A DNA stretch of 39,234 nucleotides, from positions 1 through 39,234 of the forward strand of contig JACRAN010000270.1 of NCBI GenBank assembly GCA_016234735.1, given 5' to 3'. Shown piece after piece: positions 31,491 through 38,480 of this stretch (the stretch's first letter is position 1; the number at the start of each line of letters is the position of its first letter). The notes beneath the pieces are model-generated. The model was not told the origin of the DNA and searched no databases. It saw only the letters and a list, made by a program, of their open reading frames with translations. Source of the stretch: Bacteroidota bacterium. Its GTDB lineage: Bacteria > Bacteroidota > Bacteroidia > Chitinophagales > Saprospiraceae. Made by a program: the position numbers and the translations under genes.

Positions 31491-32144
31491 TCATTGATGT
31501 TCAGCCACTTCCAACTTGTCAAAAATTTCATCCAGCTCATCGAACGACTTGAAGCCTGTTTTCTCCTCGCCACCGCCCGACAAGCCCAGGCCGTGCGGTT
31601 TCAAGGTTTCAAGCACCTGATCCATCTCGTCAGGCTGGAAATCAAGGGCGAGGAAGACTTTGTATTTTCCAAAAAGCTGTTTCAAAAAAACAAGGGAAAC
31701 CGGTATGCCCGATTGCAGGTCGGTCCAGGCGATGCCTGCCTTTGAAAAATCCAGCAAAAAATAATCACAGCAAGCAGCGTACCTGCGGAAATGTCCTGCC
31801 AAATCGTCTTCGGAGCTGCTTTTTTCCAGCACTACCTCCTTGATGAATGTGATGCCCGGCAGCTTCGCCAATTCCTCCAGCGGCGTGAACATGCCCACCT
31901 GCACCGCATCAAAATGCAGCAGGCTGTTCATCTCTTCCAATTCCTCGGCGGTCGGGAACCCGAACTCCCCCACGATTTTCACCCCGTCCACCCACTCGAT
32001 GATGGCCTTCGCCACCATCGGTGAAATGGCACCCTCAGGCCCGCCTCCGAACGGAAACCCGAGCCACTCGACCTCCCTCGCCGCAAAGTAACGGGCATCG
32101 GTCAGGTTCATGACGGCGCTGGCTTTGACTTTCGTTTTTTGCAT
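31491..32144 (-). CDS. Phosphoribosylanthranilate isomerase-like (TrpF-like) TIM-barrel protein
   Basis: A 217-residue protein resembling TrpF along its length: VKASAVMNLTDARYFAAREV in place of the usual K-I-C-G start, WLGFPF, the FLLDF segment holding the position of the catalytic Asp, and the end GLSGGGEEKTGFKSFDELDE, parallel to the phosphate-binding S-S-G-V-E-x-x-x-G-x-K-D of TrpF. The catalytic Cys (K-I-C-G) is Ser here and the G-G-T-G motif is not seen. It may therefore have lost or changed the tryptophan-pathway activity. No trp genes are nearby; it lies in front of a MazG-like gene, 3 bases apart. A TAGCTTTG box lies upstream. Confidence 0.7.
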   Translation of the reverse strand: MQKTKVKASAVMNLTDARYFAAREVEWLGFPFGGGPEGAISPMVAKAIIEWVDGVKIVGEFGFPTAEELEEMNSLLHFDAVQVGMFTPLEELAKLPGITFIKEVVLEKSSSEDDLAGHFRRYAACCDYFLLDFSKAGIAWTDLQSGIPVSLVFLKQLFGKYKVFLALDFQPDEMDQVLETLKPHGLGLSGGGEEKTGFKSFDELDEIFDKLEVAEHQ

Positions 32145-32172
32145 TGTTTTGGATTGGCTAACTTGTTGGCCG

Positions 32173-32180
32173 CAAAGCTA
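32173..32180 (-). promoter_or_regulatory. -7 box TAGCTTTG for the TrpF-like/MazG operon
   Basis: On the reverse strand TAGCTTTG matches TAnnTTTG exactly and lies 28 bases before the start codon at 32144. TTG words occur 12-15 bases further upstream, closer than the usual 19. Confidence 0.55.
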
Positions 32181-32204
32181 CTCACCAATTTTCAACAAAG
32201 AAAA

Positions 32205-32528
32205 ATGGCCAAGGAATCCTACTTCGAGCAGGTGTACGACGTGGTGCGGTGCATCCCGCACGGGCGCGTGACGACTTACGGCACCATCGCTGATTTTCTG
32301 ACGCTCGGCTCCGCCCGGATGGTGGGCTGGGCGCTCAACCACAGTTTCAGCAACGACGGCGTACCTGCCCACCGGGTGGTGAACCGCAAGGGCGAACTCT
32401 CCGGCAGGAACCATTTCCCCACGCCGACGATGATGCAGGAGCTACTGGAAAACGAAGGCGTGGAGGTGGTCGACGACAAAATTGTGGATTTTGACAAGCA
32501 TTTCTGGAACCCGACAGACGAGTTTTAG
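32205..32528 (+). CDS. Alkyltransferase-like (ATL) DNA-binding protein, MGMT family
   Basis: A 107-residue protein matching the DNA-binding domain of O6-alkylguanine-DNA alkyltransferases: IPHGRVTTYGTIADFL, the helix with the base-flipping Arg38 (SARMVGWALNHS), and VPAHRVVNRKGELSG. The alkyl-accepting Cys of the usual P-C-H-R-V is Ala55 here (PAHRVV), so it cannot remove alkyl groups itself. Such ATL proteins bind alkylated guanine and channel it to nucleotide excision repair. The start at 32205 follows an A-rich stretch. It is divergent from the TrpF-like gene, and its stop codon overlaps the convergent glycosyltransferase gene by 4 bases. Confidence 0.88.
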   Translation: MAKESYFEQVYDVVRCIPHGRVTTYGTIADFLTLGSARMVGWALNHSFSNDGVPAHRVVNRKGELSGRNHFPTPTMMQELLENEGVEVVDDKIVDFDKHFWNPTDEF

Positions 32529-33601
32529 CATCGGTCCAAAAATGCCGAAACCACTGCCGACAACGCTTTTCCATCAAAAAAATCACTTTGCAAACCGCTG
32601 AGTTTTCCGGCGGCCACCAGTCCCCTCTCCAGTTCCAGTTCCGTTTGTTTTTGGGTAAAAAAAACGCCTTCCCGAAAAAATTGGTCGGCCAGGTACTCCT
32701 GCTCGGTCTGCCCGGGTGTCGGCACGAGCAGGGCAGGTTTGCCCAATTTTGCCAAATCCATCACCGTGCTGTAACCCGACCGTCCGACGAAAATGCCACT
32801 GGCCAGCATTGTCTCGTTCAGTTCGGTTGAGGTCATGGAAGCCCGCACTTCGATGTTTTTTTGAGAAAAAAAATGCCCCCGTTCCTCCGGTTTGCCCTGT
32901 ACGATGAGGAAGCGGAAGGGTAGCCTACCAGCCTGTTCCAGGATGGCCGCCTCGAATTTTGTCCGCTGCGGCTCAGGGCCGGAGAGTACGGCAATGACAT
33001 CGTAGCGTTTTTCCACCACCCGGCGTTCCATTCTCGACAGCGCCCCGATGTACTTGACTTTTTTTGGAAAATCAGCCGGTAAGTTGTGCGAAAGTTCCCC
33101 GGACAGATTCTCCGCCCCACCCAAATCGGGCACCCAGCATTCCCCGAAGTTTTTGATAAAAAAATGGTTGAAAAAATTGGCCACCCGGCTCGAAATGGCG
33201 GACGGTGTTTTGATGGCAAGCTGGTGGGTCAGGAAAACGCAGGGGATTTTTTCGGAAAAACAACCGAACCTGTTGTCTGAAATGATGCCGTCGATGCCCT
33301 GCGACTCGACAATCTGCCGGATGGCCCTGTGCTCCCGTCCAATTGCTCGAAGGGTTTTCAGTGATTGTCGGCCCATGTTCCAAACCATGTTGTCCGTTCG
33401 GTAACGGACACCGTACCCCGGCAGGCGCAGGGCCATCAACTTGGGAAACTCTTGCCTCAGCAATTCCAACGCCCTGCCGTCGGAGGCAAGCACGACCTCC
33501 GCTCCCTGCCCACGCAGTTCCCGGATGACGGGGATGCACCGGGCGGCATGTCCCAGCCCCCAATCCAATGGGGCGACCAGAATTTTTTTAGGCTTCGGCA
33601 A
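32525..33601 (-). CDS. GT28/MurG-like glycosyltransferase
   Basis: A 358-residue GT-B-fold glycosyltransferase. The N-terminal domain begins KILVAPLDWGLGHAARCIPV, with the G-L-G-H loop typical of this group, and contains GIDGIISDNRFG. The C-terminal domain holds the nucleotide-sugar site: ASGIFVGRSGYSTVMDLAKL followed by KPALLVPTPGQTEQEYLA. This matches the family of UDP-GlcNAc-type transferases related to MurG, common in Bacteroidota; donor and acceptor are not known, and it is not MurG itself. No membrane segment is evident, so peripheral membrane attachment is expected. Its end overlaps the ATL gene. Confidence 0.85.
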   Translation of the reverse strand: MPKPKKILVAPLDWGLGHAARCIPVIRELRGQGAEVVLASDGRALELLRQEFPKLMALRLPGYGVRYRTDNMVWNMGRQSLKTLRAIGREHRAIRQIVESQGIDGIISDNRFGCFSEKIPCVFLTHQLAIKTPSAISSRVANFFNHFFIKNFGECWVPDLGGAENLSGELSHNLPADFPKKVKYIGALSRMERRVVEKRYDVIAVLSGPEPQRTKFEAAILEQAGRLPFRFLIVQGKPEERGHFFSQKNIEVRASMTSTELNETMLASGIFVGRSGYSTVMDLAKLGKPALLVPTPGQTEQEYLADQFFREGVFFTQKQTELELERGLVAAGKLSGLQSDFFDGKALSAVVSAFLDRC

Positions 33602-33610
33602 GGATTTCGC

Positions 33611-33618
33611 TAAGTTTG
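33611..33618 (+). promoter_or_regulatory. -7 box TAAGTTTG upstream of a small lipoprotein gene
   Basis: TAAGTTTG matches TAnnTTTG exactly and ends 25 bases before the ATG at 33644. At the -33 position the sequence is T-rich (TTTTTTTAGG) without a clear TTG. Confidence 0.6.
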
Positions 33619-33643
33619 TGGTTTCTGAAAATTCAAATCAGCC

Positions 33644-33736
33644 ATGAAAATACGGCGTTGGCAGACATTTTTGCTCCTGATATTAGTCCTCCTCCTGTTG
33701 GTTGGGTGCCGTGCAACCGACTGCAATTGCCCCTGA
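33644..33736 (+). CDS. 30-residue small lipoprotein
   Basis: A short gene with the product MKIRRWQTFLLLILVLLLLV followed by GCRATDCNCP. It has a basic start, a hydrophobic core and a lipobox (LVGC) with the lipidated Cys at position 22, leaving a mature peptide of only nine residues that contains two further Cys. It resembles the small 'entericidin-like' or other orphan lipoproteins in layout, but no family is recognised. A consensus -7 box lies 25 bases upstream and a strong terminator begins right after the stop, so it has the parts of a complete tiny transcription unit on the forward strand between two reverse-strand genes. Confidence 0.65.
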   Translation: MKIRRWQTFLLLILVLLLLVGCRATDCNCP

Positions 33737-33737
33737 A

Positions 33738-33782
33738 AACGAAACGGGGTCCGCCTCCTGAGAAGCGGACCCCGTTTTCGTT
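33738..33782. terminator. Long hairpin terminator after the small lipoprotein and rng
   Basis: A 17-base stem (33738-33754 with 33765-33782, one extra T in the right arm) of GC-rich sequence with A/T ends and a 10-base loop. It directly follows the lipoprotein stop and precedes the rng stop at 33800 on the other strand, so it can end both transcripts. Confidence 0.88.
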
Positions 33783-33799
33783 ATCGTTCAGAACAGGCA

Positions 33800-35350
33800 T
33801 CAATTCAGCCTGATTTCATCGTCCGTGTCGTTGAAAAACTTGTACTCCGACACTTGGTAGCTGTGGTCGGGCTTGATGTGGATCCACTTGTAGTATCGGA
33901 AATACCACTTCATTTGCAGGTTCGGCAGCCCTTTTTTCAGGTAGGCCGCCACGAAAGGATGCGTCTTCAAGGTCATTTTGCCTTTTGAACCTGATTGCAG
34001 GATGAATTTCAAATCCCGCTCGATGTCGTCCGTGACCAACACCGTTGGGGTGACTTTGCCGGTGCCGTTGCAAGCGGGGCAAACCTCAGCAGTGTTGATT
34101 TTGACCTCCGGCCTCACCCGCTGCCGCGTTATTTGCATAAGCCCGAATTTGCTCAACGGCAGGATGGTGTGTTGGGCACGGTCTTTTCGCATCGCCTCGC
34201 GCATCACCTGGAAAAGCTCCTTCTTGTGCTCGTTGTTGCGCATGTCGATGAAGTCGATGGTGATGAGGCCACCGATGTCCCGCAGGCGCATTTGCCGGGC
34301 GATTTCCTCCGCTGCCTCAACGTTGACGTGCAGTACCGCATCCTCCTGGTTTTGGTTGCTCATTTTATGCCCGCTGTTCACATCGATGACGTGCATGGCC
34401 TCCGTCGATTCGATGATGATGTAGGCACCGCTGTTCATGGTGGCGGTTTTACCGAAGGAAGATTTGATTTGACGGGTCACAGCGTAAGTTTCAAAAATCG
34501 GCTTGTTTTTGTTGTGCAATGTCACGATGTCCACTTTTTCCGGGGCGATATTGCCGAGGAAATGGCGGATGTTTTGGTACAACTGTTTGTCGTTGACGAC
34601 GATGCGGTTGAAGGAGTCGCTAAGGATGTCCCGCAGGATGCTGCTCGTTTTGTCCAACTCGCTGAGCAGTTTGGCGGGGGGCTTGGCGCCTTTGAGTTGG
34701 TTGAAAACATCTTCCCACTTTCCCAGCATCATGGCCAATTCTTCGTGCAGGTCTTGCACTCGTTTGCCTTCTGCCGCTGTCCGCACGATGACCCCGAAAT
34801 TTTTGGGCTTGATGCTCTCAATCAGCGTTTTCAGGCGCTTGCGTTCTTCGGCATTGGCAATTTTTTTTGAAACTGCAATGATATCGGCGAAGGGAGTGAG
34901 TACCAGGAATCGCCCGGGAATGGTCAACTCGCAGCTTAGGCGGGGGCCTTTGGTCGAAATTGGCTCCTTCAGGATTTGAACCAAAAGTGGCTGCCGCCGG
35001 GTGACGACCTGATCCATCTTGCCTGTCTTGATGATTTCAGGCTCAAGTTTAAAATTGTCGAGCGAAAAGGTGGTCTGGCTACCGGAAAGTACGCTGTTCG
35101 TGTATTTCAGCAGGGAGCGGAGTTTTGGGCCGAGGTCGGTGTAATGTAAAAACGCTTCTTTTTTGTGGCCAATGTCCACGAAAGCGGCGTTGAGGCCGGG
35201 CATGGTTTTGATGATTTTGCCCAGAAAAATGTCTCCGACCGAGAAGTTATTGTTCGTTTTTTGGTGGTGCAGCTCTACGAGCTTACCATCCTCCAGCAGC
35301 GCAATTTCGACTTCGGTGGGTGTAGAATTGATGATTAATTCCTTTTCCAC
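33800..35350 (-). CDS. rng: Ribonuclease E/G family endoribonuclease
   Basis: A 516-residue RNase G-type enzyme that cuts single-stranded RNA in rRNA maturation and mRNA decay. An S1 domain (about 38-125) contains GDIFLGKIIKTMPGLNAAFV. The DNase I-like catalytic domain holds the metal-binding Asp323 in MHVIDVNSGHK and Asp366 in LITIDFIDMRN, and the zinc link is CPAC at 424-427. The C-terminal small domain is complete, and there is no RNase E-like scaffold tail. The start is GTG at 35350: an in-frame TGA lies nine bases upstream, so no ATG is available. The downstream terminator is shared with the small lipoprotein. The 530-base upstream spacer is unexplained. Confidence 0.95.
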   Translation of the reverse strand: MEKELIINSTPTEVEIALLEDGKLVELHHQKTNNNFSVGDIFLGKIIKTMPGLNAAFVDIGHKKEAFLHYTDLGPKLRSLLKYTNSVLSGSQTTFSLDNFKLEPEIIKTGKMDQVVTRRQPLLVQILKEPISTKGPRLSCELTIPGRFLVLTPFADIIAVSKKIANAEERKRLKTLIESIKPKNFGVIVRTAAEGKRVQDLHEELAMMLGKWEDVFNQLKGAKPPAKLLSELDKTSSILRDILSDSFNRIVVNDKQLYQNIRHFLGNIAPEKVDIVTLHNKNKPIFETYAVTRQIKSSFGKTATMNSGAYIIIESTEAMHVIDVNSGHKMSNQNQEDAVLHVNVEAAEEIARQMRLRDIGGLITIDFIDMRNNEHKKELFQVMREAMRKDRAQHTILPLSKFGLMQITRQRVRPEVKINTAEVCPACNGTGKVTPTVLVTDDIERDLKFILQSGSKGKMTLKTHPFVAAYLKKGLPNLQMKWYFRYYKWIHIKPDHSYQVSEYKFFNDTDDEIRLN

Positions 35351-35880
35351 GATGGTTCATTTTAAACACCGGAAGGGTGTTTTGCAGGAATAGCAAAAGA
35401 GCATCCGATACCGTACCATGATTCGGAGAAGGTCAAAAAAAACGGAAAGAAAGCCAAGGAGGAGCATCGCCAGGATTGCAGTGTCAGGTCAGTCAACCTA
35501 TGTTTAAAACAGTGGAAACGATGTTGAATTTCTTGATGGTTTTTGTCTTTAGTTGGGTGCTGTTCCATCACTCTGCGGTATCAAACTACACGCTTTTTCC
35601 ACATTTAAATCAACTTGACCATGAACGCTTGCGGTCGGTTGGGGTAGCAAGATTGGTGATTGCACCGAAAACGGGTTGCTATTTTTTGGGTGGAGCGGGA
35701 TTTTGACTTTTAAATCCCATGATACTCAGGGTTCATTTCCTTTTTGGTACTCCTTTGGGTTTAGGTTAGGCTTTCTTTGACCTCTAAAAATCTTCCAAGT
35801 ACGGCAGACCGGAATTTGCTATTGGCAACCCGGCACTGGAAAAATCCAGTGGGTTGCCAACAGCAGGCAATTAGCCAAAC
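35351..35880. other. 530-base region without a clear gene between rng and the bL38 gene
   Basis: Coding signals are weak. A forward frame from the ATG at 35500 to 35706 would give 68 residues with one hydrophobic segment (MLNFLMVFVFSWVLFHH), but lacks recognisable sequence. A stable hairpin lies at 35822-35860. No exact TAnnTTTG box was found in front of rng. It may hold a leader for rng, a small RNA or a degraded gene. Confidence 0.35.
35822..35860. repeat. Stable hairpin downstream of the bL38 gene
   Basis: TTGGCAACCC (35822-35831) pairs perfectly with GGGTTGCCAA (35851-35860), and ACTGGA (35835-35840) with TCCAGT (35845-35850), around an AAAA loop and a 3-base bulge. There is no T-run on either side, so an RNA 3'-end stabiliser is as likely as a terminator. 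It lies 20 bases after the bL38 stop. Confidence 0.65.
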
Positions 35881-35976
35881 CTACCGGTTCTTTTTCTTAT
35901 GACGGTTCTTACGCAGTCTTTTTTTGCGTTTGTGCGTTGCAATTTTGTGACGCTTACGCTTTTTACCACAAGGCAT
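35881..35976 (-). CDS. Small basic ribosomal protein, bL38 type (Bacteroidota-specific)
   Basis: A 31-residue protein, MPCGKKRKRHKIATHKRKKR followed by LRKNRHKKKNR, consisting almost only of Lys, Arg, His and Asn. Near-identical short proteins (M-P-x-G-K-K-R-K-R-H-K-x-A-T-H-K-R-K-K-R) are conserved across Bacteroidota; from memory, this is the protein found in the large ribosomal subunit of Flavobacterium johnsoniae and named bL38. Such basic peptides bind rRNA. It is too short for standard gene finders and easily missed. It lies 95 bases after the TPR gene on the same strand and is followed by a stable hairpin. The name is given with moderate certainty; the gene itself is very likely real. 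Confidence 0.85.
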   Translation of the reverse strand: MPCGKKRKRHKIATHKRKKRLRKNRHKKKNR

Positions 35977-36071
35977 ATCAAATTCTTAATAAGTTAAAAA
36001 ATAAAAGCCGCAGTTGTCGCCGGTCGCAAGGTCGAATTGGCAGATGCTATTCAATCCAGGCGATCCGATGT

Positions 36072-36863
36072 TTAGCGGCCAGACAATTTATCGCATTTCG
36101 TTTTATACTCCGTTGCTTTCGCAACGTTGCCTGAGCCTTCGTAGGCCTGTGCCAACAGACAATTTGACGTTGGGTTGCCAGGTTCGAGTGACACGGCCTG
36201 CTCTAAGCGTTGCACCGCTTTGTCGAACTGGGCAGTTTTCAGGGCTAACCGGCCTAACTGGGTCAGTACCGGAACACTTTCGGGAAACTGCTTGTTCAAC
36301 TCCACCAACATCAAAATGCCTTTCATGGGGTTATCCTTCGGAGGATTTTCCGCATAAACCAAGGCAAGGTTCACCTTGTGCTGTATGTTGGAAGGGTTTA
36401 GCGAAGCGGCATTTTCCAAAGACTGAACTGCCCGCTCCGTACAGTAACTCCTGACTTTTTCCTCTTGCTCCCTTTGGATGCAAATGGAATAAGTCGTGCC
36501 GGCGATAGACCATGATTCTTCGTCCCGAAGCAATTTGGCGACTTCTTCGGCATAGTGGCCGGCAATTCCCGGTTTTTCCAATTGAAACCAGAGGCTTGAA
36601 AGTTGTCGCAACAATGCCACTTTCGCAGTGTCCGGCGAGGCTTTTTCCAGGTCGCTTTCCAATGCCATCAAGGAAGCCTCTGCTTGGGAAGACAAACCCA
36701 ACTTGGCGTCCATCAGCAGAACATTGATGTCTGTGCTGGCAAACGACCCTGCCCGCTGTTTTTCAATGCCTTTTTGCTTTTCCGGGGTAGTATCAAAACC
36801 AAAGTAGAGCACTGCAAACAATGCAACCGCCGCTGAAATCAAAATCCATTGGCTTTTGTTCAT
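36072..36863 (-). CDS. Tetratricopeptide-repeat membrane-anchored protein
   Basis: A 263-residue protein with a single N-terminal transmembrane segment (QWILISAAVALFAVLYFGF) and a periplasmic or cytoplasmic helical domain. At least two to three TPR units are seen near the C-terminus (ENAASLNPSNIQHKVNLALV, SVPVLTQLGRLALKTAQFDK, RLEQAVSLEPGNPTSNCLLA), so it probably acts as a protein-binding scaffold. The ATG at 36863 is used; a TTG one codon before is in frame. A TPR gene between the HU gene and rng is, from memory, a common arrangement in Bacteroidota. The HU gene ends 54 bases upstream, in the same direction. Confidence 0.85.
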   Translation of the reverse strand: MNKSQWILISAAVALFAVLYFGFDTTPEKQKGIEKQRAGSFASTDINVLLMDAKLGLSSQAEASLMALESDLEKASPDTAKVALLRQLSSLWFQLEKPGIAGHYAEEVAKLLRDEESWSIAGTTYSICIQREQEEKVRSYCTERAVQSLENAASLNPSNIQHKVNLALVYAENPPKDNPMKGILMLVELNKQFPESVPVLTQLGRLALKTAQFDKAVQRLEQAVSLEPGNPTSNCLLAQAYEGSGNVAKATEYKTKCDKLSGR

Positions 36864-36917
36864 CAATGCTGCTTTTGCTTTGATTTTAAGCAGTCGTCAA
36901 GAGACGAAAACAAGCCG

Positions 36918-37229
36918 TTAGTCTTCGCTTTCATCTTCTGGCAAATGGTCCACATTATCTTTCACCTGCTCAACAAATACCTTGGCAGGTTTGAAAGCCG
37001 GAATGTAATGTTCCGGAATGTCGATGGATACATTGCGCTTGATGTGGCGTCCGATTTTCTTCTTCCTTCTCTTGATTACAAAAGAGCCAAAGCCTCGGAT
37101 ATAAACGTTGTCACCGCTGGCGAGGGAGCTTTTCACGGATTTGAAAAACTCTTCCAGCGTTACGAGAACATCTACTTTAGGCACACCGGTTTTTTCGGAA
37201 ATGGCTGTTACTAAGTCAGCTTTTCTCAT
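36918..37229 (-). CDS. HU/IHF-family DNA-binding protein
   Basis: A 103-residue nucleoid protein. The family pattern is clear: MRKADLVTAISEKTGVPKVD, FFKSVKSSLASGDNVYIRGF and GSFVIKRRKKKIGRHIKRNV, with the DNA-bending arm around residues 55-75. The usual P-x-F-K-P-x-K signature is AFKPAKVF near residue 78. An acidic tail (DHLPEDESED) extends the protein beyond the usual 90 residues. HU proteins bend and compact DNA. The gene is divergent from yicC over a 373-base spacer. Confidence 0.93.
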   Translation of the reverse strand: MRKADLVTAISEKTGVPKVDVLVTLEEFFKSVKSSLASGDNVYIRGFGSFVIKRRKKKIGRHIKRNVSIDIPEHYIPAFKPAKVFVEQVKDNVDHLPEDESED

Positions 37230-37602
37230 CTTATTTAATTGGTTTAGAATGAGTTATGAAAAAACATACGGTTTTCGCAAAACGAGTGGCAAATTTCGGA
37301 ATTTTTTCTTTCTACGGAAATAAAACGCAATTTAATTTCAGCTTTTTTTGGTCTAATTATCAGGCGGTTATGTGTTTTCGCAACGGTAATTTGATGCCGC
37401 CGACACAACCGCCTGGACGAAAATGGCCGATTTCAACCGGCACCGACAAAAACAGGGCTGTTCTCCCGCCGATTTGCCACCGGCCCCGGCAAATCTCCCT
37501 AAACTTTAGCAGATTCTTTAATTTCTTACGTGGTTCCCTATCTTTGCCGACTGCCAGCCCTTCCATTCAAAATGAGGCCGGTTTCACCTTAAATAAATAA
37601 GC
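37230..37602. other. Divergent promoter region between the HU gene and yicC
   Basis: A 373-base spacer. It contains the -7 box for yicC at 37539-37546; for the HU gene only a two-mismatch candidate could be found on the reverse strand. No gene is seen; an open forward frame at 37256-37600 has no recognisable coding sequence. Confidence 0.45.
37539..37546 (+). promoter_or_regulatory. -7 box TATCTTTG for the yicC-gmk-apaG operon
   Basis: TATCTTTG matches TAnnTTTG. At the 19-base spacing upstream the sequence is TTT instead of TTG (37517-37519). The predicted start is about 50 bases before the ATG at 37603. Confidence 0.65.
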
Positions 37603-38478
37603 ATGCTGTTATCCATGACTGGCTATGGGCGGGCCACCAACACTTTTGGTTCCAAAGTCATCACCGCTGAGGTACGCTCGCTCAATAGCAAGTTTACCGA
37701 TATGCGTTTAAAAATCCCTACCAATTTCAGGGAAAAAGAACACTACCTGCGCCGCGTAATTTCCGAGCGGGTCGAGCGGGGCAAAGTGGACCTGACCATC
37801 GAAGTGAAATCGATACAGGGCGACGATGCCTTCGGATTGAACGTTCCGCTGTTCAAGCGTTTTTACGAAGAACTGTCGGCCCTGGCCGATTCGATGAACA
37901 TGCCCAAAGATGGATTGATGGCGGCGATTCTGCGAATTCCGAACGTGGTGATGAGCGGGGAAGGCGACCTGGACGAGGAAGAGTGGCACAATGTTGAAAA
38001 AACCCTGAACGAGGCGCTCGAAAATTTTGAAAATTTCAGAAAAGCCGAGGGCGGAGCCATGGAAGATGACCTTCGGCTCAGAGCGAGCCACATCAAAGAT
38101 GCTTTGCAACACGTCAATCCTTTTGAAAAAGAACGGATACTGTTGATGCGCAGCCGACTCCGCCAGAACATGGAGGAGTTCATGAACAAAGACAACATCG
38201 ACGAAAACCGCTTCGAGCAGGAGGTGATTTTTTACCTCGAAAAAATCGACATCACCGAAGAAAAAGTGCGGCTCGAACAGCACTGCAACTACTTCCTTGA
38301 ACAACTCGACAACCAGACCGTTTCAAAAGGCCGCACACTCAGTTTTATTAGCCAGGAAATGGGCCGGGAAATCAACACACTGGGGGCCAAGGCATATTCT
38401 GCCGACATCCAGAAATTGGTGGTCGGCATGAAGGACGATCTGGAGAAAATCAAAGAGCAGGTAGCAAACTCCGTTTGA
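37603..38478 (+). CDS. YicC-family endoribonuclease
   Basis: A 291-residue protein of the YicC/YloC family. The hallmark start is MLLSMTGYGRA, then AEVRSLNSKFTDMRLKIP, and the C-terminal domain has GRTLSFISQEMGREINTLGA followed by KAYSADIQKLVVGMKDDLEK, which includes the conserved Glu/Asp pattern. YicC proteins are metal-dependent RNases known to degrade small RNAs in E. coli. Length equals the family norm (about 290). gmk starts two bases after its stop, so the two are one operon; yicC-gmk linkage is common in bacteria. Confidence 0.95.
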   Translation: MLLSMTGYGRATNTFGSKVITAEVRSLNSKFTDMRLKIPTNFREKEHYLRRVISERVERGKVDLTIEVKSIQGDDAFGLNVPLFKRFYEELSALADSMNMPKDGLMAAILRIPNVVMSGEGDLDEEEWHNVEKTLNEALENFENFRKAEGGAMEDDLRLRASHIKDALQHVNPFEKERILLMRSRLRQNMEEFMNKDNIDENRFEQEVIFYLEKIDITEEKVRLEQHCNYFLEQLDNQTVSKGRTLSFISQEMGREINTLGAKAYSADIQKLVVGMKDDLEKIKEQVANSV

Positions 38479-38480
38479 GC

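Noticed and set aside
35500-35706. Possible 68-residue membrane protein
   Set aside because: Only one hydrophobic stretch, no promoter, no family resemblance and no operon context.
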